Source: G963663775 sp963663775 (GTDB taxonomy: Bacteria > Bacillota > Clostridia > Oscillospirales > Butyricicoccaceae). From it: a stretch of 64,000 nucleotides of DNA. The stretch is from positions 1,240,001 through 1,304,000 of the forward strand of contig OY760624.1 of NCBI GenBank assembly GCA_963663775.1, read 5' to 3'. This document shows positions 16,426-25,312 of the stretch, piece after piece (within the stretch, counting starts at the first letter, position 1; the number at the start of each line of letters is the position of its first letter). A program made the position numbers and the translations under genes. The notes beneath the pieces were generated by a model that saw nothing but the letters and a program-made list of their open reading frames with translations, had not been told where the DNA came from and ran no database searches.

Positions 16426-17832
16426 ATGAAATCTGTTTTACTTGGCAATGGAATCAATATTCAATTTGGGGGTAAAGCATATTCTAATGATTTTATAATG
16501 AAGCGGATCATTTTCAACGCTAGAGCGAATAAATATGATCCGTTGTTTAACGGTCTGGTTTCTGGTAAAGACGTTGAGGGCATCTTCAGAGCCTTCATTG
16601 ATATTGCAAACAAAGCCCGGAACGGTTATTATGACGGAATTGGCAATTCCGATGACCAGGAAGCCATTGAGGATTTCAAGAACAGATATACTGCCCCCAT
16701 CACAAAATATTATGAGATCATGCTTGAGGATTGGTTCCTGCTAATTCGGTTGTTCTTTATTGCGAATGCAGACATTAAAGACCAGTGGCAGTCAGCCAAA
16801 CAAGGATTTGAGCATATGATCCTTGATGCGATCTATAACGATGGGATGCTCACTAATGCCCATCAAAATATGAACAAAAATGTGAAGCGTTTTTTTGATA
16901 GCTTCGATCATATCTTCTCTCTCAATTATGATTGCAACCTCGAAGCGTTGACAGGCAAAAATGTGCTTCATCTCCATGGAAATTATTCTATCCTCGCTGA
17001 CAGCGAAAACCCTGACATTGTCGAAGGATATATCCGTCAGCAGGCAGGGCAGTTGGTCGTTAACGATGAGTTCCGGCATTGCTTTTGCAATGCACTGCTG
17101 GATTATAGCGGTGAACTCAAATTCAGACGAGCATCAAACATCAGAAGTGGCGCTGAAGAAATGGATCGCTGGCTTGAGCTTTCTAGGCGCGATGAAGCGG
17201 AATATAAGAAGCAAACCGCACTTCTGAAGAAAAAAAGCGAATATGCTTTTCAATTCGTCAGCACGTATGTCCAGAACCCCGCTCTGAGATTCGGAACGGA
17301 TTATCATTTTGACGAGCTTTCAAATTTAGAGGGAGAGCTGCATATCATCGGGCTGTCTCCAAACAATGACAGCCATATATTCAGGTGTATTAACGAAAGC
17401 AATTTAGAGAAGATATGGTTTTACTATTTTTCCGAAACAGATAAAACCATCCCCGTCACCAAGTCTTATGAACTATTGCATGTCGAAGATTTATGGAAAT
17501 CGCTACGCGCTGAAAAGAAAAAATACAATTTCTTATATCCCATACCGAAAAACCCCGAGGTGGATAAGTTCATGGAGGTGTTCAATACGTTGTCTTTTGA
17601 CCCAATTACCAAGAAGAAAATCATCGACGAAATAAACTCCATCCCGAAGTTTGAAGTGACCCGGCTGTGCGCAATCGTAAGAAAAAAGCTGGAAGAACTA
17701 AAAAGCCTTGGAAAACCTAAAAGCGAAGATGAGCTGGTTCAGGGTTTTGGAGAGATCAGCCGCATAGGGCTTCGTGAAGGAGTTTTGCCTTCATCCCTGT
17801 TTATGCTATACATAATGAATTATAAGGATTAA
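16426..17832 (+). CDS. SIR2/AbiH-like NAD-fold protein, candidate defence effector
   Basis: 468 residues. The N-terminus VLLGNGINIQFGG is the dinucleotide-binding glycine loop. SLNYD (165-169), HLHGNY (182-187) and IIGLSPNNDSHIF (307-319) follow in the order seen in SIR2-like and AbiH-type phage-defence proteins, where the domain often degrades NAD+. No transmembrane segment or signal. The C-terminal 130 residues are helical and unassigned. It is followed after 16 bases by a gene for a nuclease-like protein. The ribosome site (GGATGTGA) is moderate. SIR2-like versus AbiH cannot be decided by eye; defence function is inferred. Confidence 0.65.
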   Translation: MKSVLLGNGINIQFGGKAYSNDFIMKRIIFNARANKYDPLFNGLVSGKDVEGIFRAFIDIANKARNGYYDGIGNSDDQEAIEDFKNRYTAPITKYYEIMLEDWFLLIRLFFIANADIKDQWQSAKQGFEHMILDAIYNDGMLTNAHQNMNKNVKRFFDSFDHIFSLNYDCNLEALTGKNVLHLHGNYSILADSENPDIVEGYIRQQAGQLVVNDEFRHCFCNALLDYSGELKFRRASNIRSGAEEMDRWLELSRRDEAEYKKQTALLKKKSEYAFQFVSTYVQNPALRFGTDYHFDELSNLEGELHIIGLSPNNDSHIFRCINESNLEKIWFYYFSETDKTIPVTKSYELLHVEDLWKSLRAEKKKYNFLYPIPKNPEVDKFMEVFNTLSFDPITKKKIIDEINSIPKFEVTRLCAIVRKKLEELKSLGKPKSEDELVQGFGEISRIGLREGVLPSSLFMLYIMNYKD

Positions 17833-17848
17833 AGTAGGTGGATACTTT

Positions 17849-19297
17849 ATGAAAAAATTTATCCAAACCATAAGAGGAATAAGTGTCGAAAAGCTTATAC
17901 ATCAATTTGCTGAAATATCCGTTGATATGTGCAAGAAACAAGAATACTTACGTGATATTGATGTTCCGATCGTTCAAGGTAATATGAAGGGAATTATGAC
18001 AGTTCAATTGTCGGCATGGGACATTCATGGAATCCAGTATCATGCAATTTGCAACAGTAATGATTATAGAAATTCAATCACTGCTTATACTGTAGGGCAG
18101 ATTGTTGATCTGTATCGCCAATTTGAAAATCAGGAATCCCATGCCGAGGAACTGCAAAAAGCCGATCTCAGCGGTGCTTTTAAGATACTTTTCGGACTGG
18201 CATCTGAACAATTGCCTTTTCAAAACATGGGTTGGATTTATGAAAACTTCAACAGAAATTATCACATACTGGTAGCCTCAGATAAAGTAAATAGAAACCT
18301 GAAGATTGGCTTGGAACAAATAATCAGAGAAAAATTCGGTTGGTCAATTGATGAATATATATCTGTGCAGTTAATCGTATATTGGCTATGTATGCAGCAC
18401 TGTAATCCGCTTACTGCGCCAGAGAAAATATATAGAAAACAGGATGAGACGGTGTTAACCAAAGAGAATATTGAAAAGTATATCAAATATTATTCTTGCA
18501 GCTACGGTGATGTACGACATTCTCCAATTAAAAAACAGATTTTCTACTCAAGACCATTCGTTCATACTGGTAAATCCGGAGTATATATCGCTTCAAATTG
18601 CTATTTAGTTTTTTGGATGATCAGTAATAGCCTTTATTGGTTGATAAGAGATTATTACAACGATTTAGGCAGCCAGGAGTTTGTCAATGCTTTCGGGACA
18701 ATGTTCGAAGACTACCTAAAAGAACTGGCTAGGAAGCATTTTCAGCCAGAACAGTGGAGAGTCATTCCTACTATGAAAAAGAAAAGCGCTGATTTCTACT
18801 TTGATTTAGAAGATGCGATATTGGTTATTGAGCAAAAGTCCTCATTAATCCGCTTGTCAGTAAAGCAACAGACTCCTGATTTAGATGCATTAAACAAGTT
18901 TTTTGCTAACACAATTAAAGAGGCATATAGACAAATTCAATCAACTTGTTCAGAAATCAAGCTGTCAAAACCGATTATTAAAATAATTCTTTTATATGAA
19001 ACGATTGAAAATACTCAATTAATTGAAGCAGCTTTACCAGAGATATTCGGAATTGAAGATAGTTGTTATATCATGACCATATTGGAACTTGAAATAATGT
19101 TTCACTTATGGTCAACCGATAAAGGCAAATGCCTTGAATTGTTGCAAAATATGATTACAGGGAAAAAAGAACATAGTTGTAGCATCTCAAAAATCTACAA
19201 AGATATGGGTTTATATGCTCTGCATGGTATTGCCAGAGAACTAGACTATTTTGAGAAAGCGCTTGAAAATTTGGGGAAAGAATTGGGTAAGACATAA
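17849..19297 (+). CDS. Protein with PD-(D/E)XK-like nuclease motif, partner of the SIR2-like gene
   Basis: 482 residues, no family recognised. In the C-terminal third, Glu287 on a helix (GTMFEDYL), Asp315 (KKSADFYF) and Glu328-x-Lys330 (ILVIEQKSS) have the spacing and hydrophobic strand context of a PD-(D/E)XK endonuclease core. The first 250 residues are mixed alpha/beta without visible motifs and may sense or bind a target. AGGTGG precedes the ATG, and the 16-base gap to the SIR2-like gene implies one transcript. A two-gene phage-defence system is the best explanation, but this is inference. Confidence 0.55.
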   Translation: MKKFIQTIRGISVEKLIHQFAEISVDMCKKQEYLRDIDVPIVQGNMKGIMTVQLSAWDIHGIQYHAICNSNDYRNSITAYTVGQIVDLYRQFENQESHAEELQKADLSGAFKILFGLASEQLPFQNMGWIYENFNRNYHILVASDKVNRNLKIGLEQIIREKFGWSIDEYISVQLIVYWLCMQHCNPLTAPEKIYRKQDETVLTKENIEKYIKYYSCSYGDVRHSPIKKQIFYSRPFVHTGKSGVYIASNCYLVFWMISNSLYWLIRDYYNDLGSQEFVNAFGTMFEDYLKELARKHFQPEQWRVIPTMKKKSADFYFDLEDAILVIEQKSSLIRLSVKQQTPDLDALNKFFANTIKEAYRQIQSTCSEIKLSKPIIKIILLYETIENTQLIEAALPEIFGIEDSCYIMTILELEIMFHLWSTDKGKCLELLQNMITGKKEHSCSISKIYKDMGLYALHGIARELDYFEKALENLGKELGKT

Positions 19298-19345
19298 CAT
19301 CGAAATGTGGTGTCTATAACAAGCGTATATAAATTCCCATTATGT

Positions 19346-20590
19346 TTATAATATCCATATAATTAGAATCACCCTCCTCAAAGCTTTGTCATTTGAGGGG
19401 GGGGTGTGCTTATCCTTCATAATCACTGCGCGCTGGAGGCAGCTGCTTCCAAACCGTGCCCGCAGCTGATCCACAGTCTTATCTAATGATTCCTGTTTCT
19501 CGCGTTTGCGGGCATTTCCATAAAGGTCTAGCTGCAGGCAATGGGTATCACAGAGAAAATCTGTCACACGAACGCCGAGCATACGGATGGGGCGCTGCCA
19601 CTTCCAGTTTTCTCGAAACAACTGCAACGCTGCGGACATAATTTCGGTGGTGATGTCCGTTGGATATGTCAATTTGACTTGTCGCTCAAAACTAGAAAAA
19701 TCATTGGCACGAATGCTGATGGCAACCGTTTGCGCTTGAAATCCATGCTTGCGTAACCGTGTAGATACACTTTCAACGAGTTCCAGCAAGAGAATCTTGA
19801 CATCCTCTTCGCAAGTCAAATCATGTGCTGCGGTGCTGCTGTTGCCGATGGATTTTGGAGGGGCAATGTCTTCGATGCGTGCGACGGGCGTGCTATCCTG
19901 CCCGTTGGCAAAGGTATGCAGCATTTGACCAGCTTTTCCACAGAGTGATTTTAGATATGCAGAATCTGTCTGCGCAAGCTCACCGATTGTATAGATGCCA
20001 CGGCCATTCAACTTCTTTTGCGTTGCCGCACCCACATACAGCAGATTTTCAATCGGCAGTCCCCAGGTCTTTTCCCGAAAATTCTCTCGCGAGAACACGG
20101 TTACTGCATCCGGCTTTTTATAATCACTGCCCAGCTTAGCAAATATTTTATCGAAGCTGACGCCAATCGAAACGGTGATACCCAGTTCCTGCTTCATGCG
20201 CGTGCGGATGGTTTGTGCAATCTGCATGCCATCGCCGAATAGGCCAGTGCTGCCGGTGACATCGAGCCAACACTCATCAATGCCGTATGGTTCGACTTGG
20301 TCGGTGTAGTCCGCATAAATTTGCCGTGCCCGATGGGAGTATTCTTGATAGAGCGCATGGTTGGGTGGAACCATCACCAAATCGGGACACTTCCGCTTTG
20401 CCTGCCAAATTGCTTCGGCTGTTTTTACCCCAAAATCTTTGGCAATCTGATTGCGTGCCAAAACAATGCCATGGCGTAATTCTTCACTGCCGCAGACAGC
20501 AACCGGCAAATCACGGATGGATGGATCCTGGGCACAGGCAACCGATGCATAAAAGCTATTCAAGTCTGAGTGTAAAATAATGCGATTCAT
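19346..20590 (-). CDS. Y-family DNA polymerase (Pol IV/UmuC type)
   Basis: Translesion polymerase, 414 residues. LHSDLNSFYASVAC and YGIDECWLDVTGS supply the metal-binding Asp and DE residues. Palm, fingers, thumb and little-finger parts are all present. The last 16 residues (after HTP) arise because a run of eight C shifts the frame past the usual end. In the related fragment at 56460 six C give HTPLK and stop. ATG 20590 follows GGGAGATGGG; an ATG five codons earlier is possible. Such genes are common ICE cargo. Confidence 0.9.
   Translation of the reverse strand: MNRIILHSDLNSFYASVACAQDPSIRDLPVAVCGSEELRHGIVLARNQIAKDFGVKTAEAIWQAKRKCPDLVMVPPNHALYQEYSHRARQIYADYTDQVEPYGIDECWLDVTGSTGLFGDGMQIAQTIRTRMKQELGITVSIGVSFDKIFAKLGSDYKKPDAVTVFSRENFREKTWGLPIENLLYVGAATQKKLNGRGIYTIGELAQTDSAYLKSLCGKAGQMLHTFANGQDSTPVARIEDIAPPKSIGNSSTAAHDLTCEEDVKILLLELVESVSTRLRKHGFQAQTVAISIRANDFSSFERQVKLTYPTDITTEIMSAALQLFRENWKWQRPIRMLGVRVTDFLCDTHCLQLDLYGNARKREKQESLDKTVDQLRARFGSSCLQRAVIMKDKHTPPSNDKALRRVILIIWIL
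19370..19414 (-). terminator. Terminator hairpin inside the extended 3' end of the polymerase gene
   Basis: Arms CACCCTCCTCAAA and TTTGAGGGGGGGGTG surround GCTTTGTCA. In the 56.6-kb relative the arms match perfectly, consistent with the stop codon originally lying before the hairpin loop. Confidence 0.65.
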
Positions 20591-20886
20591 CAACCCATCT
20601 CCCATCCGTGTTTGATATAATACTAGAACAGATGTTCCTTTTTGTCAAGCAAGTTTCAGAGATTGGCGTAGATTTCCAAGAATCATACAACAGAAAAGAA
20701 AAACGCGGCACAGGTGCACTAAAAAACAGCGCAATACAGCTGTATCCTGCCATATAGGTGCAGGAAGCCCCTTCTGTATATCTTCTGTATGCAGTAGATA
20801 TGTAGGGATATAGTCTTTCTTTTCTCTGTTGTATAAACCCCAGTTATCTAAGTCTCTTGATAGTTTGCTAAAAATGAGAACACCCC
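20591..20886. other. Intergenic region, no gene seen
   Basis: About 300 bases between the polymerase and the wHTH gene. An ACCTATATGG-like imperfect repeat and CTGTATAT/CTGTATGC repeats (20776-20790) are the only patterns noticed. Confidence 0.3.
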
Positions 20887-21660
20887 CTAGGGCGGAATAG
20901 GATTGCAATTTGTTTCATCAATAGGTATACTAAAACCAGAGAAAGACAACTGATAGGCGCACGTATTCCTCTGTTGGCGGACAGTGCTGAGGACAAGCCT
21001 TACCACACGGACAGGCTTTACCAGAGCTGTTGGCGCAGATGGGCGCACTTCTCCCTGGGATGCTTCGGACACGGCACATTCTGCACGACGCAGCATGAAG
21101 TATGAATTGCAGGCATGACTCCCATTTTGTTTTACGCAATGCTCACGATGAATCAGCAGCGCATCAGAGAGTTCCTGCAAGGCACGGCATACGGTTGCAG
21201 TTCCCATGACCAATGTTTCCGAGATTTGGCGCAGGCTTGGAAAGGCGCGGCCTTTGTTGCCGGCAGCACGGCATATGTAAAGATATGTGGCGAAGCTGCT
21301 TTTGCGCAGATGCAGGTGCAGGACTTTGCGAGGAATGAATGTAAAATCTGCATGGGTAGATATGTTGCAGATAATCGCATCTTTCCGGAAAATCAAGCGA
21401 GAACGCTTTGTACACCACGCATAGTTGCGGTATGTGGTAATGTAGCCACGTTCAGCAAGCTGAACCAAAGCTTTGCGTACCGTTGCAATCGAGCATCCGG
21501 AATAGCGTGCAAGCTTCATGAGTCCTAAGCGGCAGTAATTGAACATATTGCGATGCGCATAGAGTGTAACAGCGACTGCTTTAGCGGAATAAGTCAGCTG
21601 TACATCCTCAATGATGCAGTTCGGGAACTTTAAGCAGTTTCTTATGGTTGTCTTTTTCAT
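20887..21660 (-). CDS. Protein with two winged-helix-like domains
   Basis: 257 residues. GLMKLARYSGCSIATVRKAL and, 100 residues later, SLRQISETLVMGTATVCRAL have the helix-turn-helix pattern of GntR/RepA-like wings, each followed by a short beta wing. Such tandem wHTH proteins in ICEs are replication initiators or regulators. A TATG-rich basic C-terminus ends the protein. ATG 21660 follows AGAAAGGAT. The exact role is unknown. Confidence 0.7.
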   Translation of the reverse strand: MKKTTIRNCLKFPNCIIEDVQLTYSAKAVAVTLYAHRNMFNYCRLGLMKLARYSGCSIATVRKALVQLAERGYITTYRNYAWCTKRSRLIFRKDAIICNISTHADFTFIPRKVLHLHLRKSSFATYLYICRAAGNKGRAFPSLRQISETLVMGTATVCRALQELSDALLIHREHCVKQNGSHACNSYFMLRRAECAVSEASQGEVRPSAPTALVKPVRVVRLVLSTVRQQRNTCAYQLSFSGFSIPIDETNCNPIPP

Positions 21661-21742
21661 AATTGTGCTTATCCTTTCTTGATGGTTGGATAAAACGAAA
21701 AGAGGTTGTCCACTTTTGCGGGGCGGAGCAACCTCTTTTCTG

Positions 21743-22321
21743 TTACCTTTTTTCAAATTCGACATAATAAAACTGCCGGTTTTTCTGAATCATCTGGAAG
21801 AATCGGCAGTTCTTTTTCAGTTTACATCTATGGCAGTTACAGCCACGCATATGCCGGCGTATGCCACTTAGATTGTCTAGTCCAAGCAATTCTATTCGAC
21901 GTAATTGCAAGCTGTCAGCGGCTTCTATGCGCCGTACAACGGTATCGTGCGTCACGGCACGATATTTGCCCACAGGAATCGCATCTATCAACGTGCGCTG
22001 CTCTTTCACCAACGTACACATGGTGTCCCAACAGTCCATCTCTTCTTCGGTATGATACTGGGCAATCACAGACCATGTAGCGCCTGGAGCGGCATAGACC
22101 GCAAAATGAGATGACAGAGGTGTGGGTTTGTTATGACGGTTGTGATACGTAAAAAAGGAAATGACGATGCAAAGCAAGGGCCATGCTATGTAAGCGGCAA
22201 TCAGTCCACAAATATATAGCGCAGTGAGTGCATATACCACGAGGGTCGTTGCCAACATATGCGGAAATAAGGCTATGCTATAAAACATACGCAGGATGCG
22301 GCATTTCAAGCGAATTAGCAT
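21743..22321 (-). CDS. Two-span membrane protein with Cys-rich C-terminus
   Basis: 192 residues: two hydrophobic helices at about 10-58, then a soluble region ending MRGCNCHRCKLKKNC, a cluster of four Cys and one His that could bind zinc. GAGGTGA precedes ATG 22321. It lies 5 bases after the previous gene of the same strand, so it belongs to the ICE operon. Function unknown. Confidence 0.6.
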   Translation of the reverse strand: MLIRLKCRILRMFYSIALFPHMLATTLVVYALTALYICGLIAAYIAWPLLCIVISFFTYHNRHNKPTPLSSHFAVYAAPGATWSVIAQYHTEEEMDCWDTMCTLVKEQRTLIDAIPVGKYRAVTHDTVVRRIEAADSLQLRRIELLGLDNLSGIRRHMRGCNCHRCKLKKNCRFFQMIQKNRQFYYVEFEKR

Positions 22322-22326
22322 GTTGT

Positions 22327-22608
22327 CTAGTCACCTCGTTTCGGTGGGTACTCAGATAATAAATTTTGCATAGTATGCTCCATGACAAGAGCTGTTTGCG
22401 GTTCGATAATCCATAAGCATTGAAGTATCGATACACTTCCGTAAGCAACCCCTCTAAAATACTCTTTGGTTTTGGCTAGTTCCTCTGGTGAAACAGACTG
22501 CGATTGAATCAATTCTGGTAACGTATTGAGGGTGCATTCAATTCTTCTCGCCGTTATTTTATCTGTTCGGATGGGAATTGCTGTACCAGAAATCTTGATT
22601 ATTTCCAT
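22327..22608 (-). CDS. Hypothetical protein downstream of truncated virB4
   Basis: 93 residues, soluble, no motif recognised, starting MEIIKISGTAIPI. GGAAAGGATGATG precedes the ATG. The position between virB4 and the two-span gene suggests an ICE accessory gene. Confidence 0.55.
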   Translation of the reverse strand: MEIIKISGTAIPIRTDKITARRIECTLNTLPELIQSQSVSPEELAKTKEYFRGVAYGSVSILQCLWIIEPQTALVMEHTMQNLLSEYPPKRGD

Positions 22609-22637
22609 AAGCGCATCATCCTTTCCAATGAATCATT

Positions 22638-24656
22638 TTAGCATAAGATAGGGGCATGCCGATCTTCGGCTGTGATTTTCCAACACATCGAAAGGATGTT
22701 GAAATATTGCGCACGCTTGACTTCATTGCTGCTGTCCATCAGTCGGTTGGTATCAAAGCAAATGAAATGGCTGTCCGTTTCCACATTGGTATGTCCATTC
22801 CACAGGAATTTATCTGCACCTTCCGCAATATCGAAAAACAGAGCGGTCAATTCTGTATATGTAGAATCGGTTTGTTCCTTTTCCCGAAATAAGGAAACCA
22901 AATCACTGTAAAGCGGAAATTGTTTCGGTGTCAGTGTTGCCACATCTGTATTCCAAGTGATACCCCACTTTTCATAGAGTTCAATGAGTGTTTGTTTGAC
23001 TTTGGCACGCTGCAGGTCAGTCAGACTGGGGATGTATAGCTTGTGGAAAATTTCAAGGGTACGTAAGTGCTGTGCCATGGCATTATCTGCGGAGGAAAAC
23101 AAGGGGTTATCCTGATACTCTTCATCATCCGGAGGCACAGGACGAATTTGCAGCGGATTGATTTTTGCTTTGCCGCCGCCGCAATCAAGCCAAGTGCCAT
23201 TTAGTTGAAAACACAAATCGCGGAATTCTCGTTCAGGGTCGATTGCAATGATTTTCACAGCGGACATATCCAAGGTTTCCATGATGTGCTTCAGCGCAGT
23301 GGATTTGCCCATGCCAGGAATACCCGTAATGACAAGGTTTCCATTGGTGCGGTCATTTCCGCGATAGAGCAGATCCAGAGACATGATGCTGCCATCTTGC
23401 AGTCGTGCAAAATAATAGCCGTTGTCATCACGAAAGATGTTGATGGTCATCGGTGCACCGCCCATCAAGGTGTTGAGCGGCATAATATGCTGAATCATGG
23501 AATCTACTGCTGTCTGGTTCGGATAGTATGGAGATAAATGCTTATAGCAAACTTTTTGCATGCTGCCCATGGGTTTGAATTTGATTTTGGAAAACCGCTT
23601 GAGCACATTGCGGCATACATCCTCCAGTTTTTCTTCTTGGGATGTAAACGGCATGACCAAAATGGTTGCGTGTCCAATGGCTGCGCTTTTGTAATCCAAA
23701 TCCGTAATCAAATCATCTGCATCATCCGCTTGCCGCTGAAAGCGTTTTCTGCGGCGTGCATCCGATTCGCTTTCGGCTTCCGTCATATTACGTTTGATGC
23801 TGCGGGACAGCGCATCCCCCAGCAACGACGAGTTGCTGGGGCTATATGTGATGGAGGTAATGCAGTCAGAGGAATTCATCATGGAAACGGCCCAGTTGAC
23901 ATCAAGTTCAACAGGATAACGAATAGCACCGTAAATGCGGCCGACCACATTGCCAATCACCACTTGATTTACCCCAAACTGCAAACCGCCGATTGGCGTA
24001 ATCAAATTGCGCAGTGCCTGACTTCCATAATCCTCAGTTTGCTTGGTGAATCTTCTTTTTTCTGCCGTAAGAATAGGAATGTCATCATCAAACGCTTCAT
24101 CTGCATCTTGGTAGATGGTTAAATCAGCAAACAGCTTACAAACGTGTGTGATTTCACGGTCATGCAGAATCGTGGCAGTTACATGGTTGCCAGATAGGTT
24201 CGATTCAATATCAGCAAGGCGCTTTTTCAAAATTTTATCTACACCGCGAGAAGCCTTTGCCCATATCTTCAAGAGAATAACTGGCTCTTTTGTGCCCTCT
24301 GCTGCCATTTCCTGCAATGCAGCAATTTCACCGTTCAGTAGCTTTAGTCTTGCGTCTTCATTGCAATTTCGGCGCATATCAACCAAATGGTCAATCATGC
24401 CCATGGTGTCCACGGTACGAGGAATCGAAAGCAGTGTCCACGGCTCTTTTTCTCGCTCCATGGCTTCTGTCAAGTTTGCAATATAGGAAATTTGCTCTTC
24501 TTCCGATAAAAGCTTATTGTTGCTCGCCCGTACTTTGAGAAACCCAAACAGATATCCATCTCGTGTGTATAGCAGATTATTTGCAATGTCCTCTACATTG
24601 ATGAACTCCTGCGCTGTAAGCTGCTTACCGCTTGGTTTTGTTTTCTGGCTCCGCAT
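22638..24656 (-). CDS. VirB4/TraE-type conjugation ATPase, C-terminally truncated
   Basis: Type IV secretion ATPase that energises pilus assembly and DNA transfer. The N-terminal domain and Walker A (GIPGMGKST, about residues 445-453) are intact, but the protein ends at residue 672 with EDRHAPILC, just before the Walker B aspartates expected next. Intact family members reach about 800 residues. It should therefore be inactive. AGGAGG 12 bases before ATG 24656 supports this start, which overlaps prgI by 32 bases. Confidence 0.85.
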   Translation of the reverse strand: MRSQKTKPSGKQLTAQEFINVEDIANNLLYTRDGYLFGFLKVRASNNKLLSEEEQISYIANLTEAMEREKEPWTLLSIPRTVDTMGMIDHLVDMRRNCNEDARLKLLNGEIAALQEMAAEGTKEPVILLKIWAKASRGVDKILKKRLADIESNLSGNHVTATILHDREITHVCKLFADLTIYQDADEAFDDDIPILTAEKRRFTKQTEDYGSQALRNLITPIGGLQFGVNQVVIGNVVGRIYGAIRYPVELDVNWAVSMMNSSDCITSITYSPSNSSLLGDALSRSIKRNMTEAESESDARRRKRFQRQADDADDLITDLDYKSAAIGHATILVMPFTSQEEKLEDVCRNVLKRFSKIKFKPMGSMQKVCYKHLSPYYPNQTAVDSMIQHIMPLNTLMGGAPMTINIFRDDNGYYFARLQDGSIMSLDLLYRGNDRTNGNLVITGIPGMGKSTALKHIMETLDMSAVKIIAIDPEREFRDLCFQLNGTWLDCGGGKAKINPLQIRPVPPDDEEYQDNPLFSSADNAMAQHLRTLEIFHKLYIPSLTDLQRAKVKQTLIELYEKWGITWNTDVATLTPKQFPLYSDLVSLFREKEQTDSTYTELTALFFDIAEGADKFLWNGHTNVETDSHFICFDTNRLMDSSNEVKRAQYFNILSMCWKITAEDRHAPILC

Positions 24657-24975
24657 AAGCGATGAGCACCTCCTCATTTTTGAAGTAGAATGTTTGCTGT
24701 TCCTGCCGATACCGCCGCAGTATACGAATATGGTCGATGATAGATTGGTTGTATCGGACTTTGCTCACCAACAAGATGGTGAAAAATAAGCTAATCAGTA
24801 CGCCAATCACCGCTAGGAGGATGGCCCATTCACTGGTGCTGAAGTGTGTGTAGAATATACCAACTGCAAGGGCAGTCGCTAAAATACTGCCGGTTATGGC
24901 AGCTTCCGGTTTCCCGAAGCCTGTCCAGAACTCAAATCGCAGGGTTATGTTTTCCGGCATTTTTAAACGAAGCAT
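24625..24975 (-). CDS. PrgI family conjugation membrane protein
   Basis: 116 residues with two adjacent hydrophobic helices (about 30-75) and a basic region VRYNQSIIDHIRILRRYRQEQQTFYF. That arrangement is typical of PrgI, the VirB3-like inner-membrane partner of VirB4 in Gram-positive conjugation. AAGGAGA precedes ATG 24975. Confidence 0.82.
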   Translation of the reverse strand: MLRLKMPENITLRFEFWTGFGKPEAAITGSILATALAVGIFYTHFSTSEWAILLAVIGVLISLFFTILLVSKVRYNQSIIDHIRILRRYRQEQQTFYFKNEEVLIAYAEPENKTKR

Positions 24976-24989
24976 ACCGTTTCTCCTTT

Positions 24990-25208
24990 TCAAGAATAAT
25001 AGGATGCAACCATTTGGATAAATCCCATGATGCATTCCGAAAGAACTGTAAAGATGATTGCATTTTGCGCACGGGTTTTCAGGGAGGTATCTTCTGCACC
25101 GAACCAAGAAGACTTGATACAGCACCATCCAACCCGAACCGTTGCGCCAAGCGGAATCAAAATCTTAAATGCCAAGATGAGTCCGTAGACCGTCGCATTT
25201 GTTTGCAT
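24990..25208 (-). CDS. Maff2/VirB2-like small conjugation membrane protein
   Basis: 72 residues, two hydrophobic segments around a short polar loop. It lies directly upstream of prgI and virB4, the usual place of the Maff2 family in clostridial ICEs. GAGGTGAT precedes ATG 25208. The coupling-protein gene expected upstream is missing; the integrase reading frame begins instead. Confidence 0.7.
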   Translation of the reverse strand: MQTNATVYGLILAFKILIPLGATVRVGWCCIKSSWFGAEDTSLKTRAQNAIIFTVLSECIMGFIQMVASYYS

Positions 25209-25312
25209 CAAATCACCTCTTTATCACCGAGAAGCAAGTGATTGATCTGATTGCTAGCAATGCATTCCCTGCGTTTGGAACGAATCAAAATCTGATACGA
25301 ACATTCGATATT

